Assembly: GCA_963995505.1 (NCBI GenBank)
Contig: OZ023184.1
Coordinates: 6,386,001-6,450,000, forward strand
Source of the DNA: Hypericum androsaemum
Taxonomy: Eukaryota; Streptophyta; Magnoliopsida; Malpighiales; Hypericaceae
Length of the DNA: 64,000 bases
Direction: 5' to 3'
Shown here: positions 47,395 to 59,768 of the stretch, in pieces
How the letters are laid out: the number at the start of each line of letters is the position of its first letter
Numbering within the stretch: the stretch's first letter is position 1
The notes under the pieces: model-generated
What the model was told of the DNA's origin: nothing
Database searches by the model: none
Seen by the model: only the letters and a program-made list of their open reading frames with translations
Program-made: the position numbers and the translations under genes

Positions 47395-48180
47395 AGCCCC
47401 AACATGGATTTGGATTCAGTGGGGATTACATAAAAGTCATCCCCATGGTATGGACTAAATTTGAGCCATAAGATTTGATTTTTAAAATTCATTTTTAGAT
47501 CTGACGGTCATTATCATTCGAGGGTACAATAGTATTTTTACCCATAAAAATCCTGCTAAGGATCCAAAAAATATCACTAATTTTCCGCCCATCCTCTTTT
47601 GAAATTGCCAAAAAAAAACTTACCAAAAGGACTACTTCTCTCTCCAAACACAACCTCTCCTCTCCTCTCTATCAAAAACCCTAGAGAAGAATGAGACCAA
47701 TATCAATGTAGAAAAAAACTAATATCATAGTAGAAAAAAATCAATATCAAAGGAGAAGAAACCAATATTCGACAAGAAGGATATCAATATCCGAGTACAA
47801 AGATACCAATATTAGAGAAAAAGAAAATCAATATCAGAGAAGAAGGACACCGACATCGGAATAGAAGAAAACCAATATCATAGAAGAATTACACCAATAT
47901 CAGAGTAGAAGGACACTAATATCAGAGTCAAAGCAAACCAATATTATAGAAGAAGAAAATCAATATCTGAGTACATGGATATCAATATTCTCATAATTGT
48001 ATTTTCATAAATTGTATTATTTTTCATAAATGTATTTTCATAAATTGTATTATTCTCTGATATTTTTTTTGGTTTTATTCATAGTGTTGTTTGGTGATTT
48101 AGGGTAATTGGACGGTATTTATTTGATTTCTAATTATTTCTATAATTATATATTTTTTAAAGAGAAATGGGTACCCTCGC
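47395..48180. mobile_element. Minisatellite family A, locus 3 (no gene capture recognised)
   Basis: The left end has TTTGGATTCAGTGGGGATTA (about 47409), followed by a CCCC...GGTATGGACTAAATTT, AAGATTTGATTTTTAAAA, ACGGTCATTA and TTTTTACCC order that parallels loci 1 and 2. A pyrimidine-rich leader (47630-47690) precedes a 22-bp array. No right terminal repeat found, so the right boundary is a guess. Confidence 0.5.
47690..47990 (+). repeat. 22-bp minisatellite array, locus 3
   Basis: About 14 worn copies of ACCAATATCAGAGTAGAAGG plus two bases, the complement of the GATATTGGT core seen at loci 1 and 2. Confidence 0.8.
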
Positions 48181-49075
48181 AGAGACTAGAGAATATCAGA
48201 AATAATTCGACTACTTTTTTTTAAACCACTAATAAATCCACTACTTATTTTTTTATATTTTAAATCCACTACTCTAATACATGCGTCATTCTCAACCAAG
48301 CAGAAAATGAGATAAACAACAAAACCCATAGGAAACTTGATTCCCCACGACCCCACCCCAAATTTCATCCGCAACCAAACAGAAAATGAGGAAAAACACA
48401 AAGTGTAAGCAGGAATTCACAGTTCGATGGTATCCTCGTCATTCATAGCCTTTCCTTTCACGCAGGCACCGGTGCAGCCTCGATGGTGCCGTTTCTGGAC
48501 AGGCACATGGAATGGGAAGAGAAAGAAAAGGAAGAGAGAGAGGAAAGGGAGGGAGGAAGGGGGAAGAGTGGGACAAACCTGTCGTAAGAGAGAAAAGGGG
48601 GAGAGGCAGAGAGAGGAGGAGGTCGGGGAGAATCGCCCCCTATTTTTTTTCCTTTCCTATGGGTGGGTTGGGGGAAATCGGGATTTGGGAATTTTTTGCC
48701 TGATTGCCAAATTAAATTAGGGTTCTTCTTTTTTGGCTTTCCGGAGAGAGATGGGGAAAAGTTTTTACTTTTGGCCTTTTTGGGGTCGGGGAGAGAGAAA
48801 TGGAGACGGGGGAAAGGTTTTGGTTCAACTTTACGAATCGAATTTTTTGGGTCATTTTTTACGGACAAACCTCTTGGTTTGACCAAATTTTGGGCCATTT
48901 TTTAGGTTGGCATTTTTATACCCAAAGTTGGTACGCCTTTCACTCTGATTCGCAGTCCGATCGATCGAACCATATTTTTTAAAACCTTGAAAATTACTAA
49001 CGACCAATTTCAAATTTATATTATCTTCGTACAGAAATGATGCACGCCATAAAATTTTTTTTTATTAACCGAGAC

Positions 49076-49925
49076 TGGGATGGCAAAAAGATCCAGACTC
49101 AGTGGATCAGACCCTTACCCTACCTTATGAATCTTAGGGTCTACGGGTCTTAGGTAGGGTATGGGTTTGGGTCTATCTATTTAAATAGGGTCCGGGTCTG
49201 GATAGGTTCCATATAAACCCAGACCCAGACCCTACCCACAGACCATATCCTAGTTAGATCCTACTTAGATCCATATTTATTATATTACTAAGATAATTAT
49301 AATACAGCCGTAAAAAGAATAAGCGCAAATCCAAAATAAAACGTAATATAATACTATTTTTAAAATTGAAATGTGAAATATTATATGACTAATTAAGTAA
49401 TTAAATTTTTTGGTTAGATGCAGAAGCTACCGAAAAGAGTTAAATTACAAAAGTAAGAAGATGATCGAGAAGACTTGTTCAGAAGTCGCTTGGAAATTTA
49501 GAAAGATATTATTTTGAAGTTGGAACTTTATTATGCAAGAACACTTGTAAGTTTTAGTTTTTGATTGACGAGCTAGTTGTATGTGTTTCATTTTATGTTG
49601 TGGTCAACAATTATCTATTTAAACCAGTTGGTTTATAGTTTACTCTCAATTTTAACTAGAGATTATCATTTTATTACATAGATTTTGATTTTTTATTTGG
49701 ATTATATTGAAATAATAAAAGTATTTTGTAAAGTAATTATCAAAAAGATATAATGTTAAAGGGTCGAACCTGCAGACCCTGTAGATTCTGGGTCTCCTGC
49801 AGGGTAGGGTATGGGTCTAACAATAAAAAATTTGTAGGATCGTGGGTAAGATATGGGTCCAATTCCAAAAATTTGGGTATGTGTTGAATCATACCAATAC
49901 CTTACCCTACCTATTGCCATCCCTA
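49076..49925. mobile_element. hAT-type MITE-like element with perfect 8-bp target duplication
   Basis: Ends TGGGATGGCAA and, reversed, TAGGGATGGCAA. The perfect duplication ACCGAGAC lies at 49068-49075 and 49926-49933. The interior is rich in GGGTCTAGGGTAGGGTATGGG-like words at both ends, as in 20461-21796. No coding. Confidence 0.93.
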
Positions 49926-50088
49926 ACCGAGACTACTAATTAGTAATTCGGTAAAATTTGAGAGGGCTTTTGCCTTTTTCCTCCAATACATCGACATGGT
50001 AGTATGTCACCCAAGGGACAAAGCAAAAGTGTAGGGTAATCAACATCATATAGTTTAGTCCGGCAGGGATGACACAGTTGAATTTTTT

Positions 50089-51428
50089 GATAAATTACCA
50101 TCAAATTCTTGGTATTTTGTCACCCTACTTCTTGCATCCTTGGGTTTCCAGAAATAATTCTATCATCCTCCGTATTTTGTTTTATTATATTATGAGATCT
50201 TTGTTACAGGAATATGTCAGTTTCTCCAACGAACTCTCATTTAAAAAGACAAAAATACCTCTCCCACTTTAAAAAAAAACCCTCTTTCTTTCTCTCTTCT
50301 TCTTCCTCCCACTTCATCTTGTTTCTCCAACCTTCAACCGAAATTCAAAATCAAACTTAAACTCAAATCCAAACTAATTTAGTAAAAATAAAAAATAATT
50401 ATAGTGAATAAAAAATTGAAGAACCCTAATTTTAAAATCTCTAATTCAAATTAGAAATCTAAATTAGGGCAAAAAGTGGGAGGAGTTTCTCAAGCTTTGG
50501 AAGGACCATGAGGAAGTGCTCAAGCGTAGGAAGAACTAGGAGGAAGTGCTCATCCCTTTGATTAGGGCAAGAAAAGACGCCCCAAGAAACAAGAAGGAAG
50601 GAGAAACATTGGCCGACGTGGACACGCTGTTCGATCTGGAGCTCCCCGACGAGAAGCGGAACCTAAACGACGAACTAGTGACTCTCTGCAAAAATTCCAG
50701 TAAATGCCAGAAAACATGCAAGAAAAGAACATTGAACTTGGATCAGTACCGCAATTTCCAGATTATCAAATATCCATTCCCTTTTTAATTTCGAGATTTA
50801 TTTGTCTCCTTGAAGGAAAAAAAGGGAACGAGATGCTGGAATCGGAAAACACCATCATCCTATAGTACGGTGGACTCCCAGGTTTTTTCTTGGGTTTATT
50901 ATTCTGAGTTTATTTTCTTATTATTTATTTCCATCCATGTACAGGAAATAAACCATCACCAAGCTTGAAGCTTTGAGATAGCCAATGCAGAAGAAACAAG
51001 CATTTAGCTCCCTGGATTCGTTCTCGAAGGTAAGAAGTGAGAAACTCCTCCACTTCTTGCCCTAATTTAGATTTCTAATTCGAAGTTTTCAGAATTAGGG
51101 TTCTTCTAATTCTCTCTTATTAGTTTTAATTTTTACTAAAAATTTTAGATTTGAGCTAAAGTTTGAGTTTGAATTTTGGTTAAAGGTTGGAGAAAAAGGA
51201 TGAAATGGAAGGAAGAAGAAGGGAGAAAGAAAAGAGAGATTTTGTTTTTAAGCGAGGGATATTTTTATCTTTTTAAGTAAAGTTCGTCGGAGAAAATGAC
51301 ATATTCTGGCAACAGGGGCTCCATAGTATAATAAAACTAAACACGGGAGATTGCAAAATTATTTCATGAAACCCAGGAACGCGAAAGGTAGGGTGACGAA
51401 ATCCCAGAAACTTGAGAATAATTTACCC
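50089..51428. mobile_element. Foldback (long inverted repeat) element, unit 2, CYP89A capture
   Basis: The arms (about 50089-50473 and 51009-51428) are reverse complements over about 400 bp with divergence: GATAAATTACC, TTTTGTCACCCTA, CCGTATTTTGTTTTATTATA, GGAATATGTCA, AAACTCAAATCCAAACT on the left against GGGTAAATTATT, TTTCGTCACCCTA and so on reversed on the right. The centre holds a CYP89A fragment and a unique stretch also in units 1 and 3 (50690-51008). No transposase. Confidence 0.8.
50474..50695 (+). pseudogene. Captured cytochrome P450 fragment (CYP89A-like)
   Basis: One frame reads KWEEFLKLWKDHEEVLKRRKN, a TAG, EEVLIPLIRARKDAPRN, and LADVDTLFDLELPDEKRNLN then DELVTLC. The run from LIRARK through YVDTLxxLELPEEKRKLN to LVSLCSEF is characteristic of CYP89A proteins, in the region before the I-helix. 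Similarity stops abruptly at LVTLC, where common foldback sequence begins. A GAGGAAGTGCTCAAG/GAGGAAGTGCTCATC duplication adds a few codons. About 70 codons; no heme-binding part. Confidence 0.8.
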
Positions 51429-52529
51429 ATTTTTTATAAGTAAAATATCTTTCACCAACCATACACCATTGGTATCAAAAAGACCAGCTACTATGTTCAA
51501 AAAGCTTCAGCACAGTGAGATTGAGGACCACCTGCTGCTTGGATCATGTGCATTGATTGTTTCTTGGTCATAAATGTTGAAATTGTACAATTTGAAGAGA
51601 TTAACCTAGCTTTTCTTCGTTTTCTTTCATCACGCCATTGCTTATGTTTAATACATATTTTGGCCCTAGTAGCTTTTGTAGCATTCTCTTTCCCACTAAA
51701 TATGGTAAACCATATAGTATTCGATCCTCTGAATATTAGAAATTTAGAGTATTGCATTAGGTGACGATCGAGACTTGTTATAATAATGAGAATTGATCGT
51801 CTAGCGACCACCTGACAGGAGGGACTTAGCCACAGAAGAAGCAACGTAATCATCAAAACCTTCGTGAATAGGAAACAACATACCACTAGCTCAGAGTTGA
51901 AGGGCCTGCTTAAGCTGTGGAAGCGAAACATCCTTCTGCAAGAATTGGACAACCTGTCTCATACTCGGCCTGGACTTGGCGTCGAGGTTGGAAAACAGAA
52001 GCCCGAGTTTCAAGACCAGCTCCACTTCCTCTGCCGCATAATCCAGGCCCAAATTGGGGTCCCTGGCCTCAAGGATCTCCCCACTGGAACAGAGGGAGAG
52101 CACCCAGTCCACCAGGATCACGTCCTAGTTGGGTCCCCTCATCTCTACGGGCCTCCTCCCATAGCCGACCTCGAGCAGGAAATCCCGAAGGCGAACAAGT
52201 CAGTGCTCGTCGTGGCCTTTCATGTTCTCGCGTGTTCAGGGGCCAAGTACTTGAGAGTACCAACCACTTGAGTTGTCTGTGGATCGGTCCTATGATAGTA
52301 TAGCCTTGCCAGGCCAAAATCTCCAAGCCTTCCGTTCAACTCTCTGTCTAGTAATACGTTACTAGCCTTGACATCTCGGTGAATCACTACCTGCAATGAT
52401 AAATTTAGTGGCACAAATTTTAAAATTTATACAGAAAAACATAGAAAAATATAAAAAACAAAAACTGACCTGCTCCCACTCCTCGTGGAGATAGTTCAAC
52501 CCTGAAGCCTCTCCTTTGATGACCCTAAA

Positions 52530-52881
52530 TGTTGGAAGATTCGGAGTTTCTGGTGTTCATGTGAGTTCATCTCATGTCTGCACAATTCTGCTGGTGTTGG
52601 TTCTGCAGAATTGCAGACTCTTCCTTTCTGCTACAGATTCATCTAAGACTACAGATGCACCTACCCTATTGGCTTTTAATGAATACGTTATGCTTAGCTG
52701 TAATTGTCTCTGATAGTTAACTCCATAATTAGCCATTGGAAAAGTATGATTAGCTGTATAGCCGTTAGACTTGTATATAGTTCCAAGAGCTTTTAATGCT
52801 CTCTTTCCTCTGTATAAATTGCACTCTCTGGTGCATGAGTGGAATAAGATGAATCACTGATTTTCTCATTAGTTACTAACA
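52530..52881 (+). mobile_element. Solo LTR, copia type, 352 bp, inside LecRK unit 2
   Basis: It starts TGTTGGAAGATTC and ends TTACTAACA, flanked by CTAAA (52525-52529) and GTAAA (52882-52886), a duplication with one mismatch. Unit 3 has the uninterrupted CCCTAAACCTCTGG. A TATA-like TGTATAAATTGC lies near 52820. Confidence 0.85.
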
Positions 52882-52963
52882 GTAAACCTCTGGCTCCAAT
52901 TAAGGGTCGCCTTTGGCTGGTCGTGCAGGTACTTGTCCAGGCTATCATTAGGCATATAATCAT

Positions 52964-53555
52964 GGGTTAAAGACACTTTAGTACCTTTTGTTATTGAAAA
53001 TAGACACTTAGTCCCCTGTGTTATAAAAATACCCATAAAAGATCCTGAATTTTCAAAACACTTAATGAAAAGTCAGTTATACCCCTCTTCCCCACTCTCT
53101 CTCTCTCGTTCCCCTCTTTGGAAAGCCCGCTTTGTTGAATGATTTGTGCATTTTTGTTTAGGTCATCCTTGATCGCCTTCAAAGATGTTGTACGCCTGGA
53201 GCAAGAATGATCTCGAAACAAATCCGATCATCACCGCCATCCCCGTTCGCTAGCAGTTGGGACTCAACGGAAGCAAGCTTATGATCTGCATGTGAATGCA
53301 CCCCTTTCAACGGAGGCAGGTATTATCCAGCTTTTTTGTCTATAGTTCCTAATATTGCACAGTATCGAAAGAGAGGGGAAGGGCTAATTGTAGAAGGGGG
53401 TATGATCGAGAGAGAGGGAGAGGGAGAGGAAGAGGGGTATAACTGACTTTTCATTAAGTATTTTGAAAATTCAGGGTCTTTTATGGGTATTTTTATAACA
53501 CAGGGGGCTAAGTGTCTATTTACAATAACACAGGGTACTAAAGTGTCTTTAACCC
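52964..53555. mobile_element. MULE-type MITE with long terminal inverted repeats, inside LecRK unit 2
   Basis: Both ends start GGGTTAAAGACACTTTAGTA and stay complementary for about 130 bp (to about 53095 and 53425). A perfect 9-bp target duplication TATAATCAT flanks it (52955-52963, 53556-53564). Long TIRs and a 9-bp duplication are the marks of Mutator-like elements. Interior about 330 bp with no recognised coding. Confidence 0.95.
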
Positions 53556-53652
53556 TATAATCATAGACCAACAGAAGTTCGTCTTTCCGTCGACAGTAGC
53601 CCAACAATTGGACAAGATTCGGATGGCGCAACCGTCCAATGCTCACGATCAT

Positions 53653-53819
53653 TGTTAAATAGGTGTAATTATGATTATATTAGAGCTAAATCAGAAAAGA
53701 TCCGGAGTCAATTTGGAAACCATCTATTCTTCCTTGTTATAAATAAGATTGCAGATACGGGATCTCCATTTGTGTGATTATTAACTCCTTTGGTTAATAA
53801 TGTGATTAAAGAGATATAG
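53653..53819. other. Junction segment replacing the 5' half of LecRK unit 2
   Basis: The first about 130 bp (53653-53784) has no counterpart near units 1 or 3. From TTAACTCCTTTGGTTAATAA (about 53785) it matches unit 1 at 44868. The lectin exon must have been lost here. Confidence 0.7.
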
Positions 53820-54302
53820 TGTTGGATAAATTAGAAATTTTAGTAGAAAACGGGAAACAAATTTTGATCTGAGTCGTGTCAAGGGACACTGTACTTAGGA
53901 CTATTTCACCCGTAGGTGTAGACCCCCAGCATTAAACAGATCCTTCCGAGTATGATGACTCGGGTGCCAAGAACTAACAAGAATTTAGTAACTATAGAGC
54001 ATAACCCGAGAAAGGTAAGCTAAAGAACTTGTACTTAATCTCATGCCAATCAAGGCTTTTTATAGTGAGGGAGTTGTATAAAAAATATATAATATAATTT
54101 AATAAAAATATTCTCATTTAATCACAGTTGTTACGGCCAAAGAGAATTTCTAGGCAACCACTTTGAAGAAGTCAGCAACTAACCATCCATGACTAACAAC
54201 AACCACGCCATTTTAGGATAGGTCAAATGCTCTCATTAATTTTCTTAAATAATAATTTATTTAAAATAAATAAAACTTTTGAAATTATATAATTTTCCAA
54301 CA
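53820..54302 (-). repeat. 3' LTR of the non-autonomous element
   Basis: TGTTGGATAAATTAG to TTTTCCAACA; near-identical to 57896-58377. The ends TGTTGG/CCAACA form a short inverted repeat. Confidence 0.93.
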
Positions 54303-57300
54303 ATCCCCCACTTATTTCAAAAGTTTAGAAACTTTTCTTCCTTCCCAGATTAATCCCTTGGATGTAAGTGCTTCGGATCTGGTGTCTCCCAGACTATGAA
54401 CCAGTCCTTAGACGTATAAGGAAAGCATACAGTGTCATGATGAAGTTATTGAACTTCTATGAATCATGAAGACTATGGTGTATACCTGAACCCTATAAAT
54501 CACACTTCACCCCTGCTATTCTTGTCGTTGTCGCTGTTTTGCGCTTTTCGGCCCTGCGCATGGCTGGTTGTTCATGAGTGCTTTAGAGATTAAGCCAAAA
54601 TCTCATGCAAGCGGCCCACTCGACACCCATATAGGTGACCTCATCAAGTGTATATTGCACTTTATACACCACCCTCAAGGGCTATGAGAATCATTAAAAG
54701 CTTTAATGCTTAACCTCTACTCTAGCACTTTCACATACATCATAGGAAGAGACTAATTAGTGCTAGTGGATTAACTCGTGACTTGTTGTTTACCCATATG
54801 AACCTCCTTCATGGGATCTCCAATCACAGAGGTTGGGTTGCCATCACCGTTAATCTAACAATTGGCTTAAGTCTCATCCCCTCGATGTTTCATTTGTGAC
54901 CCTTCTACACAAGGGTTCTATCAGAGGATTGGCCAAATCTACTCTGACTTCACAAATTCAATGAAATATTTCATCTCATAGTAGTACTACTTAAATCACA
55001 TTATTTGTTAATCGAATATATCGATTTTTGCCATTGAAAGCTTATATTTAGCTATGGCTATTACCACTCGGTAACCTCAATACATCGACAATTAAAATAT
55101 CGGTTTCTAACCATTGGTATATTCCATCTCATCTGAATATAAATTCAATCAACATCATTGTATTTTTCAATACAATGGATACTCACAATACTTGATACCA
55201 TAATATATGATATCTCTCAAATATTTTATTACCTCAGCTCATCTCAATATACAATATTGAGGTTATGAGTATATATACTCAATCTTCATTAATCATCACA
55301 TGGTTCTCTAATTTTTATAGAGTTTGTCTCAGAATTACGGTCATCATGTGAAATTCATCTCAAAATATTAAAGCAATTATATTGCCAATAATGAACATAT
55401 TCAGCCCCCACTATTTCCAGTAATCGACTAAAAATCAGAAATTCTCAAATATAAATTTTTAGTAAAACGAATGATAGACTTAATCAATCATATATAACAT
55501 GGATCAAAAATTGAATAATATAATAGAAAATAGTTATACTAATTATACCAACCACTTCATATGCATGAGGTATTTAAATTAGTATAAATTAAAATCTCTA
55601 CTTATAATTAACAATTTCTTATTCATTGTCAACTAAATAAAATAACACTTATCGCAATAGAATTTTCTCTAATTCTCAAGCATTTTGCCATTCCATCAAA
55701 CTTATGACTTTAATTAAAACATGTTGCAGTCAACTAAATTACAGAACCATTTAGAGCAATTCACATGACAACTCGTTCTAGGTTATCTCCTTTATAAATT
55801 TCACGACCCTAACTCATCTCTTTTTCCTTCCCAAGCAAGAACCAAACATTCTATAAAAATTCTACTGTTTATCTGCACGATCACAGCAACTAACAAAAAT
55901 GTAGGAGCTCTTGACCAACAAATTATTCGTTATTCCAGACAATTTTTTTTTTCATATAACGTACATCAAGATCACAACCACTAACGAAAATGTAGGATTC
56001 TCAGCTAACTGATTATTTGTTACTGATTTCATTTGTTCTCAGATCTCCAACGTGTATTCAATAAATAGACATAGAAACTCATCTCCAAGATAATGCATTC
56101 AATTATTAAAAGCATCCACTTCCATATTTAGACCATTCACATAATGCACTAACACAACCCGTAGCCCTTCCATAGTACAAATTCACAGAAAAAATAACAT
56201 CTCATTTAGAAGACTCCACTATCTAGTATTATAATGACAGTGGTTTTAAGCATAAGTTGTCGTTATGAATTCTCAACTAATTAATTAGGTGTACTTCGCC
56301 TGATATGCAATTATAGCCACGGGACGACTTTCAAACTCAAATAGACACATACGATCTTGTTCACTTCCACACAGTTACAAAGCAATGTAACAATATATTG
56401 ATGCTAATTAATTTAATACCTTTGATAGGTAAATACCTTGCAGCCTCTTTATGAGTAGTACCTCGAAAGTAGTCGGTAATGTGATGAAAATGTCAAAGAT
56501 TACAAATTACCATGATGTCCTTGTTTCTCCTGTGGGAAAAAATATAGAGCAGACCCAACTGCAGACAACAAGCGAGACACATGGTCTCCTCCTCTTTCAA
56601 CTATGGGTTAATGATTTAATTTCCAAGTCTCTAGTTACATGCTAAATGGAGGATCGTCATCTGCATGGAAGGATGTCAATCCATTCCCTACAGGATTTAC
56701 ACAAAGAGCCCTTTTTTTCATTTGATACAACAACCTTCTTAGTAATGAAGTTGTTATCTCCCATCTAAAATTTGTGATTTGTCTCACCAAATAAACTTCT
56801 CCATTCACTTTCACCTCAAATATTTAATACACAAAAAATTAGGCCAAATGGTCAAAGAATCAAGAACTGGTAAATCACAATATTCAGCTCGAGGTTATGT
56901 TCTCAAAGAATGAACAATAAAACATTGCACTATATATTTCATGACCAGATGTTTCGCATAAGTGAGCTTAACCGTAAACATTATAATAATTCACTTACTC
57001 TTTGTTTAAGGCAGAGCCTAACACTGATGTAACTCATAAGTCCTTCCCTTTAATCAAATACCATTCACTAAGGTATGAGCCAAACTTGAGTCGACAAGGC
57101 AGCTACAAATTAATTTCCAATGTATATATCCATATATATAAATATATTACGAGTGAAATCAAAGAAAATAATACTCTCCGAACTCTACTCAATCAAATAA
57201 TTAACCACGTAATTTTGTATTGGGGCATCACTCACACGTGAAATTTGGAGAAAATCTTTCTAACTAATTCCACAATATCCTAATTGCTAGGATGTGCAGT

Positions 57301-57895
57301 TAACTTTTTGAATACCATAATTTTTTTTTTCAGCGAGTTCTTTCGAAGACTAGCAACCCGAAACTAGAGGCAAAAAAAAATGTCATTATATCATTTGACT
57401 ATCACCATCTCAAAAATAATTTGTCTCACTGAGTGCCAACTATACAAATAATAACAACCTTGTGTAACTTCTAGATTATACGATCTATCAGAATAGAAGT
57501 AATGACTCAATCCTCAAATTTATTTATTTGCATGCAACGACATTATAGACGAATAGTAAGATGGAAAACCATACCATTAACAACGCATGTAAAATTTGTT
57601 TGCAAGCAAATATCATTTCCAAGGCTAGAGAGCAAGATATTAAAATAGAAGCCACACACCTTGGTCGTCCTTATACTTGCACCTCCATCCTTCTCTCTCC
57701 GCGTAAGACCATGCTCCAGCAATCCCAAAAAGGATGCAAAAGCAACGTAATGCAATGGTGCCTCGAGGGAATATGACAGACGATGGAGTGCCATCTATAT
57801 TCGAGCTTCCTTCTCCATTAATGGACCAAGACTACTCACATCCACCATAATTTGTAAGAGTAACTAAAATTTCCAACACCATTTAGTCCTAAGAT
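54303..57895 (-). other. Interior of the non-autonomous element, no gene
   Basis: AT-rich. The longest frames (57543-57794 minus, 57002-57241 plus) resemble nothing known. Near 57895 no standard primer site is visible. Confidence 0.6.
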
Positions 57896-58377
57896 TGTTG
57901 GATAAATTAGAAATTTTAGTAGAAAACGGGAAACAAATTTGATCTGAGTCGTGTCAAGAGACACTGTACTTAGGACTATTTCACCCGTAGGTGTAGACCC
58001 CCAGCATTAAACAGATCCTTCCGAGTATGATGACTCGGGTGCCAAGAACTAACAAGAATTTAGTAACTATAGAGCATAACCCGGGAAAAGTAAGCTAAAG
58101 AACTTGTACTTAATCTCATGCCAATCAAGGCTTTTTATAGTGAGGGAGTTGTATAAAAAATATATAATTTAATTTAATAAAAATATTCTCATTTAATCAC
58201 AGTTGTTACGGCCAAAGAGAATTTCTAGGCAACCACTTTGAAGAAGTCAGCAACTAACCATCCATGACTAACAACAACCACGCCATTTTAGGATAGGTCA
58301 AATGCTCTCATTAATTTTCTTAAATAATAATTTATTTAAAATAAATAAAACTTTTGAAATTATATAATTTTCCAACA
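57896..58377 (-). repeat. 5' LTR of the non-autonomous element
   Basis: One base shorter than its partner (TTT for TTTT near 57937). Flanked on the right by TATAG. Confidence 0.93.
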
Positions 58378-58382
58378 TATAG

Positions 58383-59256
58383 TACATCCACGATATACGT
58401 GATACAATCAAAATATTTACAATAAGTTGGCGAGATATCATTAGAAGATGTGGAGAGTATAAACAAACAAAGTCAAGCTAAGGAACTCCTAATTATCCTC
58501 GTACCGGTCTATTTATTCCATGGTGGACCACATAAAAAATTTCCCTTTATCCTCCGGAACCTCCACGAAGAAAAAATCATCGTGTCGGGTCGACGTTTGT
58601 ACTGGTTTCTTTCACGGAGGTCCACAATAATTAATAGTGCCAATTAGGGTTTAACTTCACGGTCCAGAAGCCAGAACACGCGACGACCCAGTACGTCGGG
58701 TCGCCGTAGAATTTTCGTCGGAAAAAAAGTGAAGGGAGAGGTTGGGTGAGCATTCTGTCTTCAACCAAATCGAACCGTTCCGAAAATGGAAAAAAATGAC
58801 AGGATAAATAAGGAATCGATCGAACTGAATCAATGCAAAGAAAAGGTATTCGCACTTTGGAAGACGAGACCTCCTTTTATATTTAAAGTTTAACGACGAT
58901 TGATGTACTAATTTATGATTTGATTTTATTTGGGTAAATTTATTATTTGGTTTTGGTTGTGCATATCTCGTGTAAAAATTTAGAGCACTTAACTGCGTAA
59001 TTTGTGTATCTAACACGTGAAATAATAAAAATCTATCTATTTGTAAAAAATGACCTATTTTATAACCTACTTATCAATTCCAAATTATTATTAATTGATC
59101 TGTCTTTATTATCAGTGTAGACCACTAGCGATATAAAAAATTGGATCCGATAATTTTGTATAATTGATGTGTAAAATTACTAACGACCAATTTCAAATTT
59201 ATATTATCTTCGTAAAGAATTGATGCACGTCATAAAATTTTCTTTTTTATTGACCG
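58383..59256. other. LecRK unit far-upstream block, unit 2
   Basis: Repeats unit 1 sequence at 45902-46600 and 48990-49066. No coding; small ORFs here are in-block shadows. Confidence 0.65.
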
Positions 59257-59768
59257 GATAAATTAACCTCAGATTGATGGTGTTTCGTCATTCTATTTTT
59301 CGTGTCCCTGGGTTTTCAAAAATGATTTTGCCATCCCCCGTATTTTATTTTATTATACTATAGGGTCCTTGTTGCCGGAATATGTCATTTTCTCAGCGAA
59401 AATTTTTGTTCTTTCTCCCACTTCATCTTCTCTAACCTTCAACCAAAACTCAAAATCAAACTTAAACTCAAATCTAAACTTTTTTTAGTGAAGTGGGAGG
59501 AGCTGACCGAGCTTGGTTGTTACCATGAGCAACAATCATGAAATGTCTGCACACCAGGGCTTACACATAACTGATAGAGATGTACGGATAACCTCAGCCG
59601 GCTCCTCGATGTTATCTTTTTTATATAAATAAAGTGTTGTATTCACCAGAAAAGTTACCGAAATACATTAGATGCTTCAGATAAGGCATATCAAATATAA
59701 TCAATAAGTAGACCAAATTAATCAACCAAGTTAAGGAAAGTAAAGAGGTGAAAAGACCTTAATCTTAC

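Larger units (their letters stand above)
46636..48989. mobile_element. hAT-like non-autonomous element, 2.35 kb, insertion in unit 1
   Basis: Unit 2 has the intact site GATGTGTAAAATTACTAACGACC (59167); unit 1 has this block inserted in it. Ends are CAAGATTTTCAAAAACGAC and, reversed, CAAGGTTTTAAAAAATATGG. The 8-bp flanks AAATTTAT (46628-46635) and AAAATTAC (48990-48997) match at six positions. Inside are a related sub-copy starting CAAGGTTTTCAAATACGAC (46892), the minisatellite segment at 47395-48180, and a purine-rich stretch (48500-48620). No transposase seen. Confidence 0.7.
51813..53652 (-). pseudogene. L-type lectin receptor kinase, unit 2 copy, 5'-truncated pseudogene
   Basis: Only kinase sequence from [19 protein letters not shown] (53652) to a broken end near 51813 remains; the lectin and membrane parts are absent. 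The coding part is interrupted by a MULE MITE (52964-53555) and a copia-type solo LTR (52530-52881). Intron 52391-52469 keeps GT-AG. After [18 protein letters not shown] and DFGLARLY the frame shifts near ARTxKATTSTD, then re-enters at ILVDWVLSLCS and stops after LKQALQL (51891). Sequence upstream of 53652 has been replaced by about 130 bp unlike units 1 and 3. Confidence 0.93.
53820..58377 (-). mobile_element. Non-autonomous LTR retrotransposon (LARD-like), 4.56 kb, intact ends
   Basis: LTRs 53820-54302 (483 bp) and 57896-58377 (482 bp) are nearly identical (I count about four to six differences). The perfect target duplication TATAG flanks it (53815-53819, 58378-58382). On the minus strand the purine tract AAGTGGGGGATTG directly precedes the 53820-54302 LTR, so that is the 3' LTR. 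The 3.6-kb interior has no ORF of family type. Near 54890, minus strand, a worn TSRG-LKP-like end and ATGGCAACCCAACCT match the end of copia 1 pol (34550-34605), so it likely derives from a copia element by loss of gag-pol. Confidence 0.93.

Noticed and set aside
48427..48905. ORFs of 60-146 codons on both strands
   Set aside because: They reflect a GA/CT-rich tract and low complexity (KRKRERKGREEG-like), not conserved protein.
56451..57241. Small ORFs inside the non-autonomous LTR element
   Set aside because: Random length, no family motif, no conserved start.
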